DNA of 40,515 nt from Clostridia bacterium (GCA_017462125.1 JAFTRQ010000101.1:1-40515), one strand, 5' to 3'. Shown: positions 23,817 to 32,317, counted from the stretch's first letter. Numbers and translations: made by a program. The notes: a model not told the origin generated them from the letters alone.

Positions 23817-24622
23817 TGGAAAACACAGTAAGATTTGAATCCGTCAGCTTCAGCACACGTATAAAAAGCATGCTGAAGGTTGATTTCAGAAGAATGTTCA
23901 AGTCCAAGCTCTTTTACATTCTGATCGCGTGTGCGCTCCTGATGCCCATCCTCATGACCGTGATGATGGCAATGATGGACGGAAGTGTTTCGGTTGATCC
24001 GCAGACAGGCGTTGAAAGTGTGATGGAAGGCCCCGAAAATACGTGGCAAAACATTGGCACTCTCCCCGGTGAACCTTTGGGCGGAGCAGAAATATTTGCG
24101 ATGTGTAACATCAATATGGCGTTTATGGGCGTTGCCGTTTTCATCTGCCTGTTTATTTCCGATGATTTCAGAAGCGGATATGCAAAGAATCTCTTTACAG
24201 TTCGTTCCAAGAAGGGCGAATACGTTGCATCCAAAACTCTCGCCGGCTTTGTTTGCGGCGCGCTGATGCTGATCGCTTATCTCATCGGCTCTCTCCTTGG
24301 CGGTGCTATTGCAGGTCTTTCCTTTGATCTGCACGGCTTGACCGCAGGAAATATCGTGATGTGTATGCTTGCGAAGATCTTCCTGATGCCCGTGTTCGTT
24401 TCCATCTTTACGCTCATCAGCGTAGCGGCAAAGCAGAAGGCGTGGCTTTCTATCTGCGGGTCTCTCGGCGGCGGTATGCTGCTCTTTATGATGGTCTCCA
24501 TGATCACACCTCTCGGCTCAAGCTTCATAAACGTGATTCTCTGTCTTGTGGGCGGCATGCTGTTCGGTATAGGACTGGGAGCAATCAGTAACACGGTATT
24601 AAAGAAAACCAGTTTGGTATAA
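23816..24622 (+). CDS. ABC transporter permease, ABC-2/BcrB-like (2)
   Basis: 268 residues, about six membrane helices. The N-terminus (FSTRIKSMLKVDFRRMFKSK) and loop FISDDFRSGYAKNLFTVRSK parallel those of the permease at 21968. A larger extracytoplasmic segment after helix 1 (~45-95: DGSVSVDPQTGVESVMEGPE) distinguishes this copy and may give different substrate sensing. ATG 23816 overlaps the preceding stop. Last gene of the run that begins at 20220; a strong terminator follows. Confidence 0.88.
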   Translation: MENTVRFESVSFSTRIKSMLKVDFRRMFKSKLFYILIACALLMPILMTVMMAMMDGSVSVDPQTGVESVMEGPENTWQNIGTLPGEPLGGAEIFAMCNINMAFMGVAVFICLFISDDFRSGYAKNLFTVRSKKGEYVASKTLAGFVCGALMLIAYLIGSLLGGAIAGLSFDLHGLTAGNIVMCMLAKIFLMPVFVSIFTLISVAAKQKAWLSICGSLGGGMLLFMMVSMITPLGSSFINVILCLVGGMLFGIGLGAISNTVLKKTSLV

Positions 24623-24662
24623 AAAGATCCTCGTTCCGCTGTCCGCGGAACGAGGATCTTTT
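24622..24662. terminator. Bidirectional terminator between ABC genes and the leftward catabolic operon
   Basis: AAAAGATCCTCGTTCCGC (about 24622-24639) pairs with its exact complement (24645-24662) around a 5-nt loop. The stop codon of the leftward gene ending at 24661 lies inside the stem. Confidence 0.9.
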
Positions 24663-25350
24663 AATCTTCCATATAGATGCGCATCGAAAAAGCCAGTAAG
24701 CAAAGGGCGGGATAATAAGTCCCCATACACGCCTCGCTCGTCCAACTCCAAAGTCCGATGAACCAGTCGAATACCAGCATCAGATCCGAAAAAAAGAACA
24801 ACGCGCTGGCGATAGCGATCATTCCGGTTACCACGCTTTTCTCCCGGATAAAATTCCCCGCTGCCTTACCAAGCATCAAGGAGATGATCAGCGCGTAGAC
24901 AATACATACCGGCTTGAAAATAGGCTCGTCAAAGGTGAGAAGAGGGCAAAATAACAGAAACGCGGCGGCACCCAAGAACAGTACACCGCACAAGACCAAG
25001 TCCAGTGCTTCCATTTTTCGTAAAAAGCAATAGGCAATTACGAAGCAAACGTGACCGAGGGCGAACGTGCCCGCCCCCACAATAAAGTGATAGCCGATGA
25101 GAATATCCCCCAGCATTGCTAATACAAGTCCTAACGCCATCCCAACGTAGAATCTTGTATTCGCCTGTTTGGAACCGAGAGCATATCCAAGGTTAATCAG
25201 TCCCAATAATGCGAATCCCGAGCTGCAAATGCATTTCAGCGTAAAATCAAACCCGTTGCTTTGATAGAAATAGTTCAAAACAAAGATCGTGGCGATGATG
25301 CCAATATTCAAAGGCAAAATCAACTTTTGTAAGAATCCTGTCTTCCGCAT
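24661..25350 (-). CDS. YhhN/TMEM86 family membrane protein (lysoplasmalogenase-like)
   Basis: 229 residues, about eight membrane helices covering nearly the whole protein. The family's two acidic motifs are visible: LAMLGDILIG in the third/fourth helix and FFFSDLMLVFDWF in the penultimate helix. TMEM86 enzymes hydrolyse the vinyl-ether bond of lysoplasmalogens, releasing a fatty aldehyde; bacterial YhhN proteins belong to the same family, and at least some act likewise. It starts four bases after the stop of an aldehyde dehydrogenase gene. It is the last gene of the marR operon, which supports aldehyde release as its role. Family call confident, activity inferred. Confidence 0.82.
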   Translation of the reverse strand: MRKTGFLQKLILPLNIGIIATIFVLNYFYQSNGFDFTLKCICSSGFALLGLINLGYALGSKQANTRFYVGMALGLVLAMLGDILIGYHFIVGAGTFALGHVCFVIAYCFLRKMEALDLVLCGVLFLGAAAFLLFCPLLTFDEPIFKPVCIVYALIISLMLGKAAGNFIREKSVVTGMIAIASALFFFSDLMLVFDWFIGLWSWTSEACMGTYYPALCLLAFSMRIYMED

Positions 25351-25354
25351 AGGG

Positions 25355-26737
25355 TCACCTCAAAAACATATGAAGCAATTTTTCATATAGCTTGCTCTTG
25401 TAAGGCTGATAGCGCATAGGAAGATCCAGCCACGTCTTCTTATCTACAATGGATTTGTAATGAGAAAAAGCGTCAAAGCCGTCCTTGCCGTGATAGGCAC
25501 CCATACCGCTCTCCCCCACACCGCCAAAGCCCATAGCACTTGTGGCAAGGTGAATGACCACATCGTTGATACATCCGCCGCCGTAGGAAAGCTCGGAGGT
25601 CACGCGCCTCATATGCTTTTTGTCGCTTGTGAAAAGATAAAGAGCCAGCGGCTTATCCTTCTCCTTCAATTCGTCCACCACCGCATCGAAATCCTCAAAG
25701 GTAAGAATGGGCATGATGGGACCGAAAATCTCCTCTCCCATGACCGCGTCATCATATGTCACGTTGTCCATAACCGTAGGAGCAATTCGACAGGTAGAGG
25801 GATCGGCTTCCCCTCCGATCACCACCTTGCTTGGATCGATCAGAGAGCTGAGACGGGCAAAGTGCTTCTCATTGATGATCTTACCATAGTCCCCGTTCGA
25901 TAAAGGCTTCTCGCCGTATTGCGCCTTAACCTGCTTGATCACTTCGGCAACGAAAGCTTCCTTCACCGATTTCTCACAGAGAATATAATCGGGAGCAACG
26001 CAGGTCTGACCGCAGTTGAGGTATTTCCCAAACACGATCCGCTTGGCGGCAAGCCTTATATTCGCACTGGCATCTACAATACAGGGACTCTTTCCACCAA
26101 GCTCGAGAACGGCGGGAGTCAAATGCTCCGCGGTATGGCGAAGAACCTCCTTGCCAACCGCCTGGCTGCCAGTAAAGAATACAAAATCAAACTTTTGATC
26201 CAGAAGTGCTGTATTCTCTGCCCTTCCTCCTGTGACGACCGCGATATATTCGGACGGAAAGCATTCGGTGATGATCCTTTTCACGATCTCACTTGTGGCA
26301 GGAGAATAGGCACTGGGCTTCACGATTGCCGTGTTTCCTGCGGCAATGGCATCAGCAAGAGGATCCAAGGTCAAAAGAAAGGGGTAATTCCAGGGGCTCA
26401 TGATCAGCGTATTTCCATAGGGAACGGGTTGCTTGAAGCTATGGGAATGAAATTGCGCCAGCGGTGTGGGAACCGTTTTTCTTTTTGCGAATTTTCTTGT
26501 GTGCCGGATCATGTAGCTGATTTCCGTCAGTACCAAACCCGACTCACACATAAAGCCCTCGTAGTGGCTTTTTCCCAGATCGGCACAAAGGGCATCGTTG
26601 ATTTCAGCCTCATATTTTTTAACCGCCGCATACAGCTTTTTGAGTTGCTCTATCCGAAATTGAACGGGCAGGGTAACACCGCTTCGGTAGTATGTTCTTT
26701 GGCTTTCCAGCAAGGCTTGAATTTCCTGATTCGTCAT
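25355..26737 (-). CDS. Aldehyde dehydrogenase (class 3 / fatty-aldehyde type)
   Basis: 460 residues. Catalytic Cys246 in NCGQTCVAP, general base Glu in LELGGKSP and NAD-site SPWNYPFLL. The compact length without the long N-terminal extension, plus CINDVVIHLATSAMGFGGVG and a hydrophobic C-terminus (KLYEKLLHMFLR), match the ALDH3 group, which includes fatty and aromatic aldehyde dehydrogenases. It oxidises an aldehyde to the acid with NAD(P). ATG overlaps the stop of the upstream alcohol dehydrogenase by 4 bp; the lysoplasmalogenase-like gene follows after 4 bp. A medium- or long-chain aldehyde substrate is inferred from this context. Confidence 0.92.
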   Translation of the reverse strand: MTNQEIQALLESQRTYYRSGVTLPVQFRIEQLKKLYAAVKKYEAEINDALCADLGKSHYEGFMCESGLVLTEISYMIRHTRKFAKRKTVPTPLAQFHSHSFKQPVPYGNTLIMSPWNYPFLLTLDPLADAIAAGNTAIVKPSAYSPATSEIVKRIITECFPSEYIAVVTGGRAENTALLDQKFDFVFFTGSQAVGKEVLRHTAEHLTPAVLELGGKSPCIVDASANIRLAAKRIVFGKYLNCGQTCVAPDYILCEKSVKEAFVAEVIKQVKAQYGEKPLSNGDYGKIINEKHFARLSSLIDPSKVVIGGEADPSTCRIAPTVMDNVTYDDAVMGEEIFGPIMPILTFEDFDAVVDELKEKDKPLALYLFTSDKKHMRRVTSELSYGGGCINDVVIHLATSAMGFGGVGESGMGAYHGKDGFDAFSHYKSIVDKKTWLDLPMRYQPYKSKLYEKLLHMFLR

Positions 26738-27951
26738 CGTTTCTCACTCCAATCCGCGATTCTTTCATAGAGAGCTTCCAGCTCCCCGCGTGTCATCAGC
26801 TTGGGCACGGGATAAAGGGGATTTGCCTCCTTTTCCGCATGTCTCGCCATTTCCGGAATATCCTCACGGCAAATTCCCGTAATGGTATCCGGAATCTTCA
26901 TTTTTTCGTTAAGTGCCTTGATTGCTGCAATAAACTTCGTCGCCCCAACCTCGTGAGAATCGGTTTCGGAGCACACCCCTGCGAAAACACCGAGGCGGTG
27001 AAGCTTTTTATGGACACAGGGACCGTATTCCTCCAGTACGTAGGGCATGATCACCGCATTGGCAAGCCCGTGTGGCGTACCGTATCTTCCTCCGAGAGAG
27101 TGGGCAACGGCATGAATATATCCGACGTAAGACTTTGAAAAGGCAACACCCGCCTTGTAAGCGGCGTGAAGCATATGCTCCCTTACCTCATGATCATGAC
27201 CGTTAGTATACGCTTTCTCCACGTTTTCAAAAACCAGCTTCACGGCTTCCAGCGCAAGCCCTCTCGTCTCACGGCTCGTGGATCGACCAATATACGCTTC
27301 TACCGCATGAGTCAACGCATCCATTCCTGTTGTGGCGGTCAAGTGCGGCGGCAGAGTATAGGTCAGGGACGCATCTAACACCGCGTAATGCGGGATCAAG
27401 GGAAAGCTCATCAGCGCGTATTTGTGATGGCTGTCGCTATCGGTGATTACCGCCGCCAACGTAGCTTCGCTTCCCGTTCCCGCGGTGGTAGGAATGGCGA
27501 TCAGCGTGGGAATTCGGCGTACAACACGAAGAATACCGCCAAGCTGCTTCAAGGATCTCTTGGGATGAGCGACTCGCGCCCCTACCGCCTTAGCACAGTC
27601 CATGGCGGAACCGCCGCCAATGGCAATCAGCGCGTTACAACGGTTCTCATCGTACAGCCTCAGTGCTTCTTCCACGTTGTGCACGGTAGGATTGGGCTGT
27701 GTCTTGTCGTATACCGCATATGGAATCCCGTTCTTCCTCAACACCTGTTCTAAAGGTGCGACAAGACCGTTTTTTACAATACCGCCATCGGTGACCACGA
27801 GAACCGATTCAATCCTTTCTTTTCTACAAACGTCACCCAGTTCGGTACATGAAGAAAGAACCTGCGGCTCCCGATACGGAAGGATGGGCAATGCCGCGCG
27901 AAAAGCTGCCTGGAATATACGGCAACCGATCATCTTTAAAAAGAACATCAA
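26734..27951 (-). CDS. Iron-containing alcohol dehydrogenase
   Basis: 405 residues. GGGSAMDCAK is the nucleotide/phosphate loop and IPTTAGTGSEAT the conserved strand-turn. Metal ligands lie in DALTHAVEAY and in HAVAHSLGGRYGTPHGLANA. This is the group III alcohol dehydrogenase fold, interconverting aldehydes and primary alcohols with NAD(P)H. The first ~25 residues (KMIGCRIFQAAFRAALPILP) form an unusual hydrophobic/basic N-terminal segment seen in a subset of the family. Four-base overlaps with both neighbours show coupled translation. Its substrate may be the same aldehyde handled by the neighbouring aldehyde dehydrogenase. Confidence 0.93.
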   Translation of the reverse strand: MMFFLKMIGCRIFQAAFRAALPILPYREPQVLSSCTELGDVCRKERIESVLVVTDGGIVKNGLVAPLEQVLRKNGIPYAVYDKTQPNPTVHNVEEALRLYDENRCNALIAIGGGSAMDCAKAVGARVAHPKRSLKQLGGILRVVRRIPTLIAIPTTAGTGSEATLAAVITDSDSHHKYALMSFPLIPHYAVLDASLTYTLPPHLTATTGMDALTHAVEAYIGRSTSRETRGLALEAVKLVFENVEKAYTNGHDHEVREHMLHAAYKAGVAFSKSYVGYIHAVAHSLGGRYGTPHGLANAVIMPYVLEEYGPCVHKKLHRLGVFAGVCSETDSHEVGATKFIAAIKALNEKMKIPDTITGICREDIPEMARHAEKEANPLYPVPKLMTRGELEALYERIADWSEKR

Positions 27952-28391
27952 TCCACCTCAACAACACCGTTTGCTTTTACGGAAATTTTCATTCCATCCT
28001 TCACGTAATTCAAAAATTCGTCGCCAAGGGAGTCAATAACAGGCATGGATACCCCCTCCACCCACACGTCGGCGAGAACGGCACCTGCCGCCGCGAGAGA
28101 GTCAATGTGGTTGGCAAACAGCATACAGGCAGGATTCTTTTCCATAGCACAGGCACAGTAAAGCACCAAGCCGCCTGTGGTAGAGCCAATGGTCTGAGGC
28201 AGACAAAGTGCCTTACCGATCAAAGGCTTCCCGTGTAATTCCGCATTGTTCTGGTCTCCGCACTTTACTTCCTTGTCTCCAAACTGCAACGCCATCTGAA
28301 GCGAAGCCAGCGTGTTAAAGCCTTGGGTGGTGACAACGGCATCTGCCGTCACCTCACCGGGCGTAATCACTCTTCCTTGAAACTGTTTCAT
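27948..28391 (-). CDS. Aconitase X small (swivelling) subunit, DUF126
   Basis: 147 residues. GRVITPGEVTADAVVTTQGF at the start and the loop PQTIGSTTGGLVLY are hallmarks of the swivelling domain of aconitase X. Known AcnX enzymes dehydrate small hydroxy acids, such as cis-3-hydroxy-L-proline in bacteria or mevalonate 5-phosphate in archaea. It is encoded separately from, and overlapping by 4 bp with, the large subunit gene. No proline or mevalonate gene accompanies it, so the substrate is open. Confidence 0.9.
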   Translation of the reverse strand: MKQFQGRVITPGEVTADAVVTTQGFNTLASLQMALQFGDKEVKCGDQNNAELHGKPLIGKALCLPQTIGSTTGGLVLYCACAMEKNPACMLFANHIDSLAAAGAVLADVWVEGVSMPVIDSLGDEFLNYVKDGMKISVKANGVVEVD

Positions 28392-29671
28392 GATGATTTA
28401 CCTCCCTTTGTAATGGCACGCAAGATCTCCTCATCGGTATAATATCTCGCGCTGGTATAAGTACGGAGCTTGTTGGACGACGTAATGACCGGCATCTTTT
28501 TGCAAAGCGGATTGTTCATATACATCAAAGGACAAATATAGGACGTGATCACACCGGTGTCTCTCAGCCTTGCCGCGTACTCGGTCTTTTCGAAGCTCTC
28601 CAACACCTTTGGGGCAGCTGTGAATACCGTGGGGATAACAATTTTCTTTCTTCCGCATGTTTTCAGCTCGGCTTCAATTTTGACCGTCCAATCTGTAAGC
28701 TGCTCAAGAGACAGATGAGGACATCCCACAAAGCAAAGCTTGGGATTTGCGTTTGGATCCTTCCAAACCACGGGATAATTGTTTTTCACACGCTCCAGCT
28801 CGGCATCGTCGATGATGTATTCCTTCGCGCCCTCGGCGATCAAGCTCTCACCCAGCTCTGCGGCTTCCGGTGTCAACCCCGCAATGTGGTAAAGACCCAC
28901 TGCTCCGTTGGAGGCGGTCGCCGCCCCAAAATCCTTCAAATACGCGCAAGCCTCATCGTTCAGTTCATTTCCGATCCACCGGTCCAACCCCACCACGTAA
29001 GGAACGTCCTCCATGACCTTCATACCGATGGCGGAGCCTAAAAGCTGTGCCTCGGGCTTTTTGGTAGTTTTGATCTTCACGACCCAGGTAGCTTTCCGTC
29101 CCTCATCGGTCAAAAGTCCGAAGTAAGGAACGTATCCAACGATGGATCCCATAATATCGATAATACCCGAATTTCGGTTGCATCGGGCACCAAGCACGGA
29201 GTTTGCGTATACCACCGCGCTGGATTCCGCCCAGGAAAGTACGTCCCCCTTTTTCGGCTTGTTGCCCACCTCGTCCATATAACAGGTACAGCTAAACGCG
29301 TCGTCGCTCATCAACCCCAGCTCCTTTAGCTGCTTCTCGTAAAAGTCCTGCTTCGTGTACATAAACTTGTTGAATACCAGATTCTGCAAGAAATTCGCGG
29401 GAACGTTTTTGTCAAGGGGTCGAGGGTCCACCGAAAACTTCTGTCCCGAAACGACACCCGCGTCCAAAAGAGTTTGCATAAGATCGTATACGGGCGACAT
29501 GACCTTTAGTCCGAAGGATGTGACCAAATGATTGTATTTTGACGTGATGGGAACGAGCTTTTCCGCCTCAAAGGCATCACCGTACATCACCAAAGTTTTC
29601 ATTACTTTGGCTAAGGTTTCACCCTTTTCTCCATCTAAGATTGCTTGCTGTTCTTTGGTTAATATCATTTT
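28388..29671 (-). CDS. Aconitase X catalytic (large) subunit, DUF521
   Basis: 427 residues from ATG 29671, which has AAGGAGAG directly upstream. An in-frame ATG 15 bases earlier (29686) would place that ribosome binding site inside the gene. Recognisable AcnX features are MVYGDAFEAEKLVPITS-like N-terminus, SCTCYMDEVGNKP, WAESSAVVYANSVLGARCNR, and the C-terminal CPHLSLEQL and PVITSSNKLRTYT. Cysteines in CTCY, GARCN and VGCPH are the candidate cluster or metal ligands. It works with the DUF126 subunit encoded next, as a hydro-lyase on an unknown hydroxy acid. The OYE-type reductase encoded 18 bp upstream could reduce an unsaturated product; that coupling is inference. Confidence 0.92.
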   Translation of the reverse strand, partial: KMILTKEQQAILDGEKGETLAKVMKTLVMYGDAFEAEKLVPITSKYNHLVTSFGLKVMSPVYDLMQTLLDAGVVSGQKFSVDPRPLDKNVPANFLQNLVFNKFMYTKQDFYEKQLKELGLMSDDAFSCTCYMDEVGNKPKKGDVLSWAESSAVVYANSVLGARCNRNSGIIDIMGSIVGYVPYFGLLTDEGRKATWVVKIKTTKKPEAQLLGSAIGMKVMEDVPYVVGLDRWIGNELNDEACAYLKDFGAATASNGAVGLYHIAGLTPEAAELGESLIAEGAKEYIIDDAELERVKNNYPVVWKDPNANPKLCFVGCPHLSLEQLTDWTVKIEAELKTCGRKKIVIPTVFTAAPKVLESFEKTEYAARLRDTGVITSYICPLMYMNNPLCKKMPVITSSNKLRTYTSARYYTDEEILRAITKGGKSS

Positions 29672-29689
29672 TCTCTCCTTATCCATTCA

Positions 29690-31759
29690 TCAAAGCTTCA
29701 TGCATACGTCCCATGCGCCCCAGATCACGCTTCTGAGATTTCCCACCTCAGCCGCGTCGCCGATTACGTGAATGTGCTTTCCTTTGGATGCCACGGGAGC
29801 AGGATCGTAGCCCACAGACAGAATGACGGAATCCGAGTCAATCCGGAAGATCTCGCTTGCCTTGTTTTTGAGCGTGACACTGCCCTCCCCGATTTCGCAA
29901 AGAGAGGTTTCCAGATACACGGGAACCTTGTTCGTTTTAAAGAAATCCCGAAGATAGCTTGTGTTGGCAAGACAAATTCCCTTGGCGGTAATGAGGTCGT
30001 CCTGCATCTCCACAATGATAGGCTTTTTACCTCGGAGATACAGATCGTACGCGATTTCACAGCCGGTAAGACCTCCGCCGATCACCGTTACCCTCTCTCC
30101 TACCGTCTTTCGTCCAAGGAGATAGTCCACCGCCTCTACGGCGCGCTCCGCGCCGGGAACGGGAATTCGCTTGGGAATGGCTCCCGTCGCCACAACCACC
30201 TCATCAGCGTTAAGAGACCGAATGTCCTTCACTTCAGTGCTCATCTTGACGGTGATAGGATACTTGGAAAGCTCTCGGATGTACCAGGCGATCAGCACTC
30301 GATCCTTTTCCTTAAAGGAGGGTGCCGCCGCCGCGATAAACACGCCGCCCAGCTTGTCGGTCTTTTCGTACAGGGTCACCTTGTGTCCTCGTTTGGAGCA
30401 AAGGATCGCCGCCTCCATGCCTCCGATCCCGCCGCCAATTACGGCAACGCGCTTCTGCTTCTTGGCAGGTGTGACATGATACTTCCCCGACTGCATCGTC
30501 TCGGGATTCAGCGCGCAACGGGCAAGCCCCATGGTATCGGTAAGATCCTGCGTGTTAGCATGCCCCTTGGAGGAGGAGAAGTTGAAGCAACCGCTGTGAC
30601 AACAGATGCATGGCTTAATGTCCTCCAACCTGTCCTCGATCAGTTTTGTGATCCATTCGGGATCAACGAGGAATTGACGGGCAATGCCCACCCCGTCTAT
30701 TCTGCCTTCCTCAACAGCCTTGGCACCAATCTCGGGATCCATACGTCCCGCGCAGACCACGGGAATATGGACGAACTTCTTGATATGGGATACGTCCTCC
30801 AGATTGCAGTTTTCAGGCATGTACATCGGCGGATGAGCCCAGTACCAGGAGTCGTAGGTGCCGTTATCCGCATTGAGCATATCGTAGCCCGCGTCTTGAA
30901 GATACCTTGCCGCCCTCTCGCTCTCCTCCATATTTCTTCCTACCTCGGTGTATTCCTCGCCGGGCATTGCGCCCTCGCAAAAGCCCTTCATTTTGGACTC
31001 CACCGAATAGCGTAAGGAAACGGGATAGTCCTCTCCGCACGCTTCCTTAATAGCATGCACCACCTCCGCCGCGAAACGGTAGCGATTCTCAAAGCTTCCG
31101 CCGTACTCGTCGGTTCGCTTGTTAAAGAATTCAATAGCAAACTGATCCAGGAGATAACCTTCGTGTACCGCGTGAACCTCTACACCGTCAACCCCCGCGT
31201 CACGGCATAGCTTCGCCGTCTTGGCAAAGGCATCGATGATCTCATGAATCTGCTCCACTGTCATCTCGGGACAGATAATATCGTGAGCCCAGCGCGACGG
31301 CTGAGGAGAAGGAGAGGCAAGCTCATGGCTTGTATCAATAATAGGTTTGATCAATGCGCGGGTAACCTTATTTTTATGTAGAGGTGCCACCAGCTCAGTA
31401 ATCGCCCAAGAGCGCCCCATTCCCGCGGTAAGCTGCACAAATAGCTTGGCACCAGTCTTATGGATCTCATCCATAAATTCCTTCAATTCCTCAAACATTT
31501 TTGGATTTTGCCAGAGCCATTTGCCCCAAAAGGTGTCACGAAGAGGCGCGATGCCGGGAATGATCAGACCGACGTTGTTCTTCGCTCTATCTAAAAAGAG
31601 CTTTGCCGCCTCCCGGTCAAAGTGACATCCGCCAAGCTCAAACCAGCCAAAGAGCGACGTGCCGCCCATGGGACACATCACGATGCGGTTCTTGATTTCC
31701 ACGTTGCCAATACTCCACGGAGTAAACAACGCCTCGTATTTTTTGTCCAGGTGATTCAT
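29690..31759 (-). CDS. NADH:flavin oxidoreductase, OYE/2,4-dienoyl-CoA reductase type with Fe-S and FAD domains
   Basis: 689 residues. Residues ~1-370 are a TIM-barrel FMN domain of Old Yellow Enzyme type (IKNRIVMCPMGG, GVDGVEVHAVHEGYLLDQF, VVCAGRMDP). Next comes a 4Fe-4S motif (CICCHSGCFNF with a further Cys in ARCALNPE). Then an FAD domain (VAVIGGGIGGMEAAILCSKR) and an NAD(P)-binding domain (VTVIGGGLTGCEIAYDL). This is the architecture of 2,4-dienoyl-CoA reductase and of the bile-acid enzymes BaiCD/BaiH, which reduce conjugated C=C bonds. The precise substrate cannot be read. AGAGGA lies upstream. It is first after marR (39-bp gap) in the operon and so is probably the enzyme most directly controlled by the regulator. 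Confidence 0.92.
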   Translation of the reverse strand: MNHLDKKYEALFTPWSIGNVEIKNRIVMCPMGGTSLFGWFELGGCHFDREAAKLFLDRAKNNVGLIIPGIAPLRDTFWGKWLWQNPKMFEELKEFMDEIHKTGAKLFVQLTAGMGRSWAITELVAPLHKNKVTRALIKPIIDTSHELASPSPQPSRWAHDIICPEMTVEQIHEIIDAFAKTAKLCRDAGVDGVEVHAVHEGYLLDQFAIEFFNKRTDEYGGSFENRYRFAAEVVHAIKEACGEDYPVSLRYSVESKMKGFCEGAMPGEEYTEVGRNMEESERAARYLQDAGYDMLNADNGTYDSWYWAHPPMYMPENCNLEDVSHIKKFVHIPVVCAGRMDPEIGAKAVEEGRIDGVGIARQFLVDPEWITKLIEDRLEDIKPCICCHSGCFNFSSSKGHANTQDLTDTMGLARCALNPETMQSGKYHVTPAKKQKRVAVIGGGIGGMEAAILCSKRGHKVTLYEKTDKLGGVFIAAAAPSFKEKDRVLIAWYIRELSKYPITVKMSTEVKDIRSLNADEVVVATGAIPKRIPVPGAERAVEAVDYLLGRKTVGERVTVIGGGLTGCEIAYDLYLRGKKPIIVEMQDDLITAKGICLANTSYLRDFFKTNKVPVYLETSLCEIGEGSVTLKNKASEIFRIDSDSVILSVGYDPAPVASKGKHIHVIGDAAEVGNLRSVIWGAWDVCMKL

Positions 31760-31798
31760 TGATAACTCAATCCTCTCTTTCTCACGTTCTCATATTTT

Positions 31799-32242
31799 TC
31801 AGTCAAGACGTTTACCGATCACATCCAGACTGTCACTGATAATCGTTAAACTGTGGTAAAAGGCGATCCGCTCCTCTTCCGTAAGCCCCACACTGATTTC
31901 ATCCAGTACGCAATCGACCTTTTCCGATATTTTCCTCCCGACTTCCCTCCCTTTTTCCGTCAGAACCAAAGGACTCTTATACCGCCTGGCATCCTTCGCC
32001 TCTCGGGTAAGATATCCGTTCCGTTCCAGATAATGAAGAGACCGGGATATGGTCGCCTTGTCCTCCTCGCACCTCTCGCATAGCTCGGTTGCGGTCAAGG
32101 AATTCGCTCCGTAGAGATAGTACAGGCAAGAGATATGCGGGCTTCTCAGACCATATGCCGCCATTTCTTGGTTCTTAATTTTTCTGATGTTTCGGCTGAT
32201 CTTCGCGATCAATACGGTAAATGTCTCAAATCGTTCCTTCAT
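31799..32242 (-). CDS. MarR-family transcriptional regulator
   Basis: 147 residues, winged helix. SLTATELCERCEEDKATISR and LHYLERNGYLTREAKDARRY are the recognition helix and wing, with long N- and C-terminal dimerisation helices (SVGLTEEERIAFYHSLTIIS). MarR proteins are usually ligand-relieved repressors. GGAGGAG lies upstream of ATG 32242. It heads a leftward operon of metabolic enzymes, and its own promoter carries two palindromes, so autorepression with control of the operon is likely. The ligand may be a substrate of the OYE or AcnX enzymes. Confidence 0.93.
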   Translation of the reverse strand: MKERFETFTVLIAKISRNIRKIKNQEMAAYGLRSPHISCLYYLYGANSLTATELCERCEEDKATISRSLHYLERNGYLTREAKDARRYKSPLVLTEKGREVGRKISEKVDCVLDEISVGLTEEERIAFYHSLTIISDSLDVIGKRLD

Positions 32243-32258
32243 TCTCTCCTCCTACAGT

Positions 32259-32317
32259 TTGTTGAAACTTCAACAATCAAGAAAATTATACCACAAGCTT
32301 GTTGAGATGTCAACAAG
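32259..32317 (-). promoter_or_regulatory. marR operon promoter with two MarR-type palindromes
   Basis: On the minus strand TTGACA (32313-32308), 17-bp spacer and TATAAT (32290-32285). Palindrome O2 CTTGTTGA-GATG-TCAACAAG (32298-32317) covers the -35 and spacer. Palindrome O1 TTGTTGAA-AC-TTCAACAA (32259-32276) covers the predicted start region. Both share TTGTTGA/TCAACAA arms. This is a standard autorepression layout. Confidence 0.85.

Noticed and set aside
25919..26770. A 283-codon open frame opposite the aldehyde dehydrogenase gene
   Set aside because: Antisense to conserved catalytic motifs; no start signal or domain.
29768..31015. A 415-codon open frame opposite the OYE-type gene
   Set aside because: Antisense shadow of a well-recognised flavoenzyme; no ribosome binding site and no recognisable domain.
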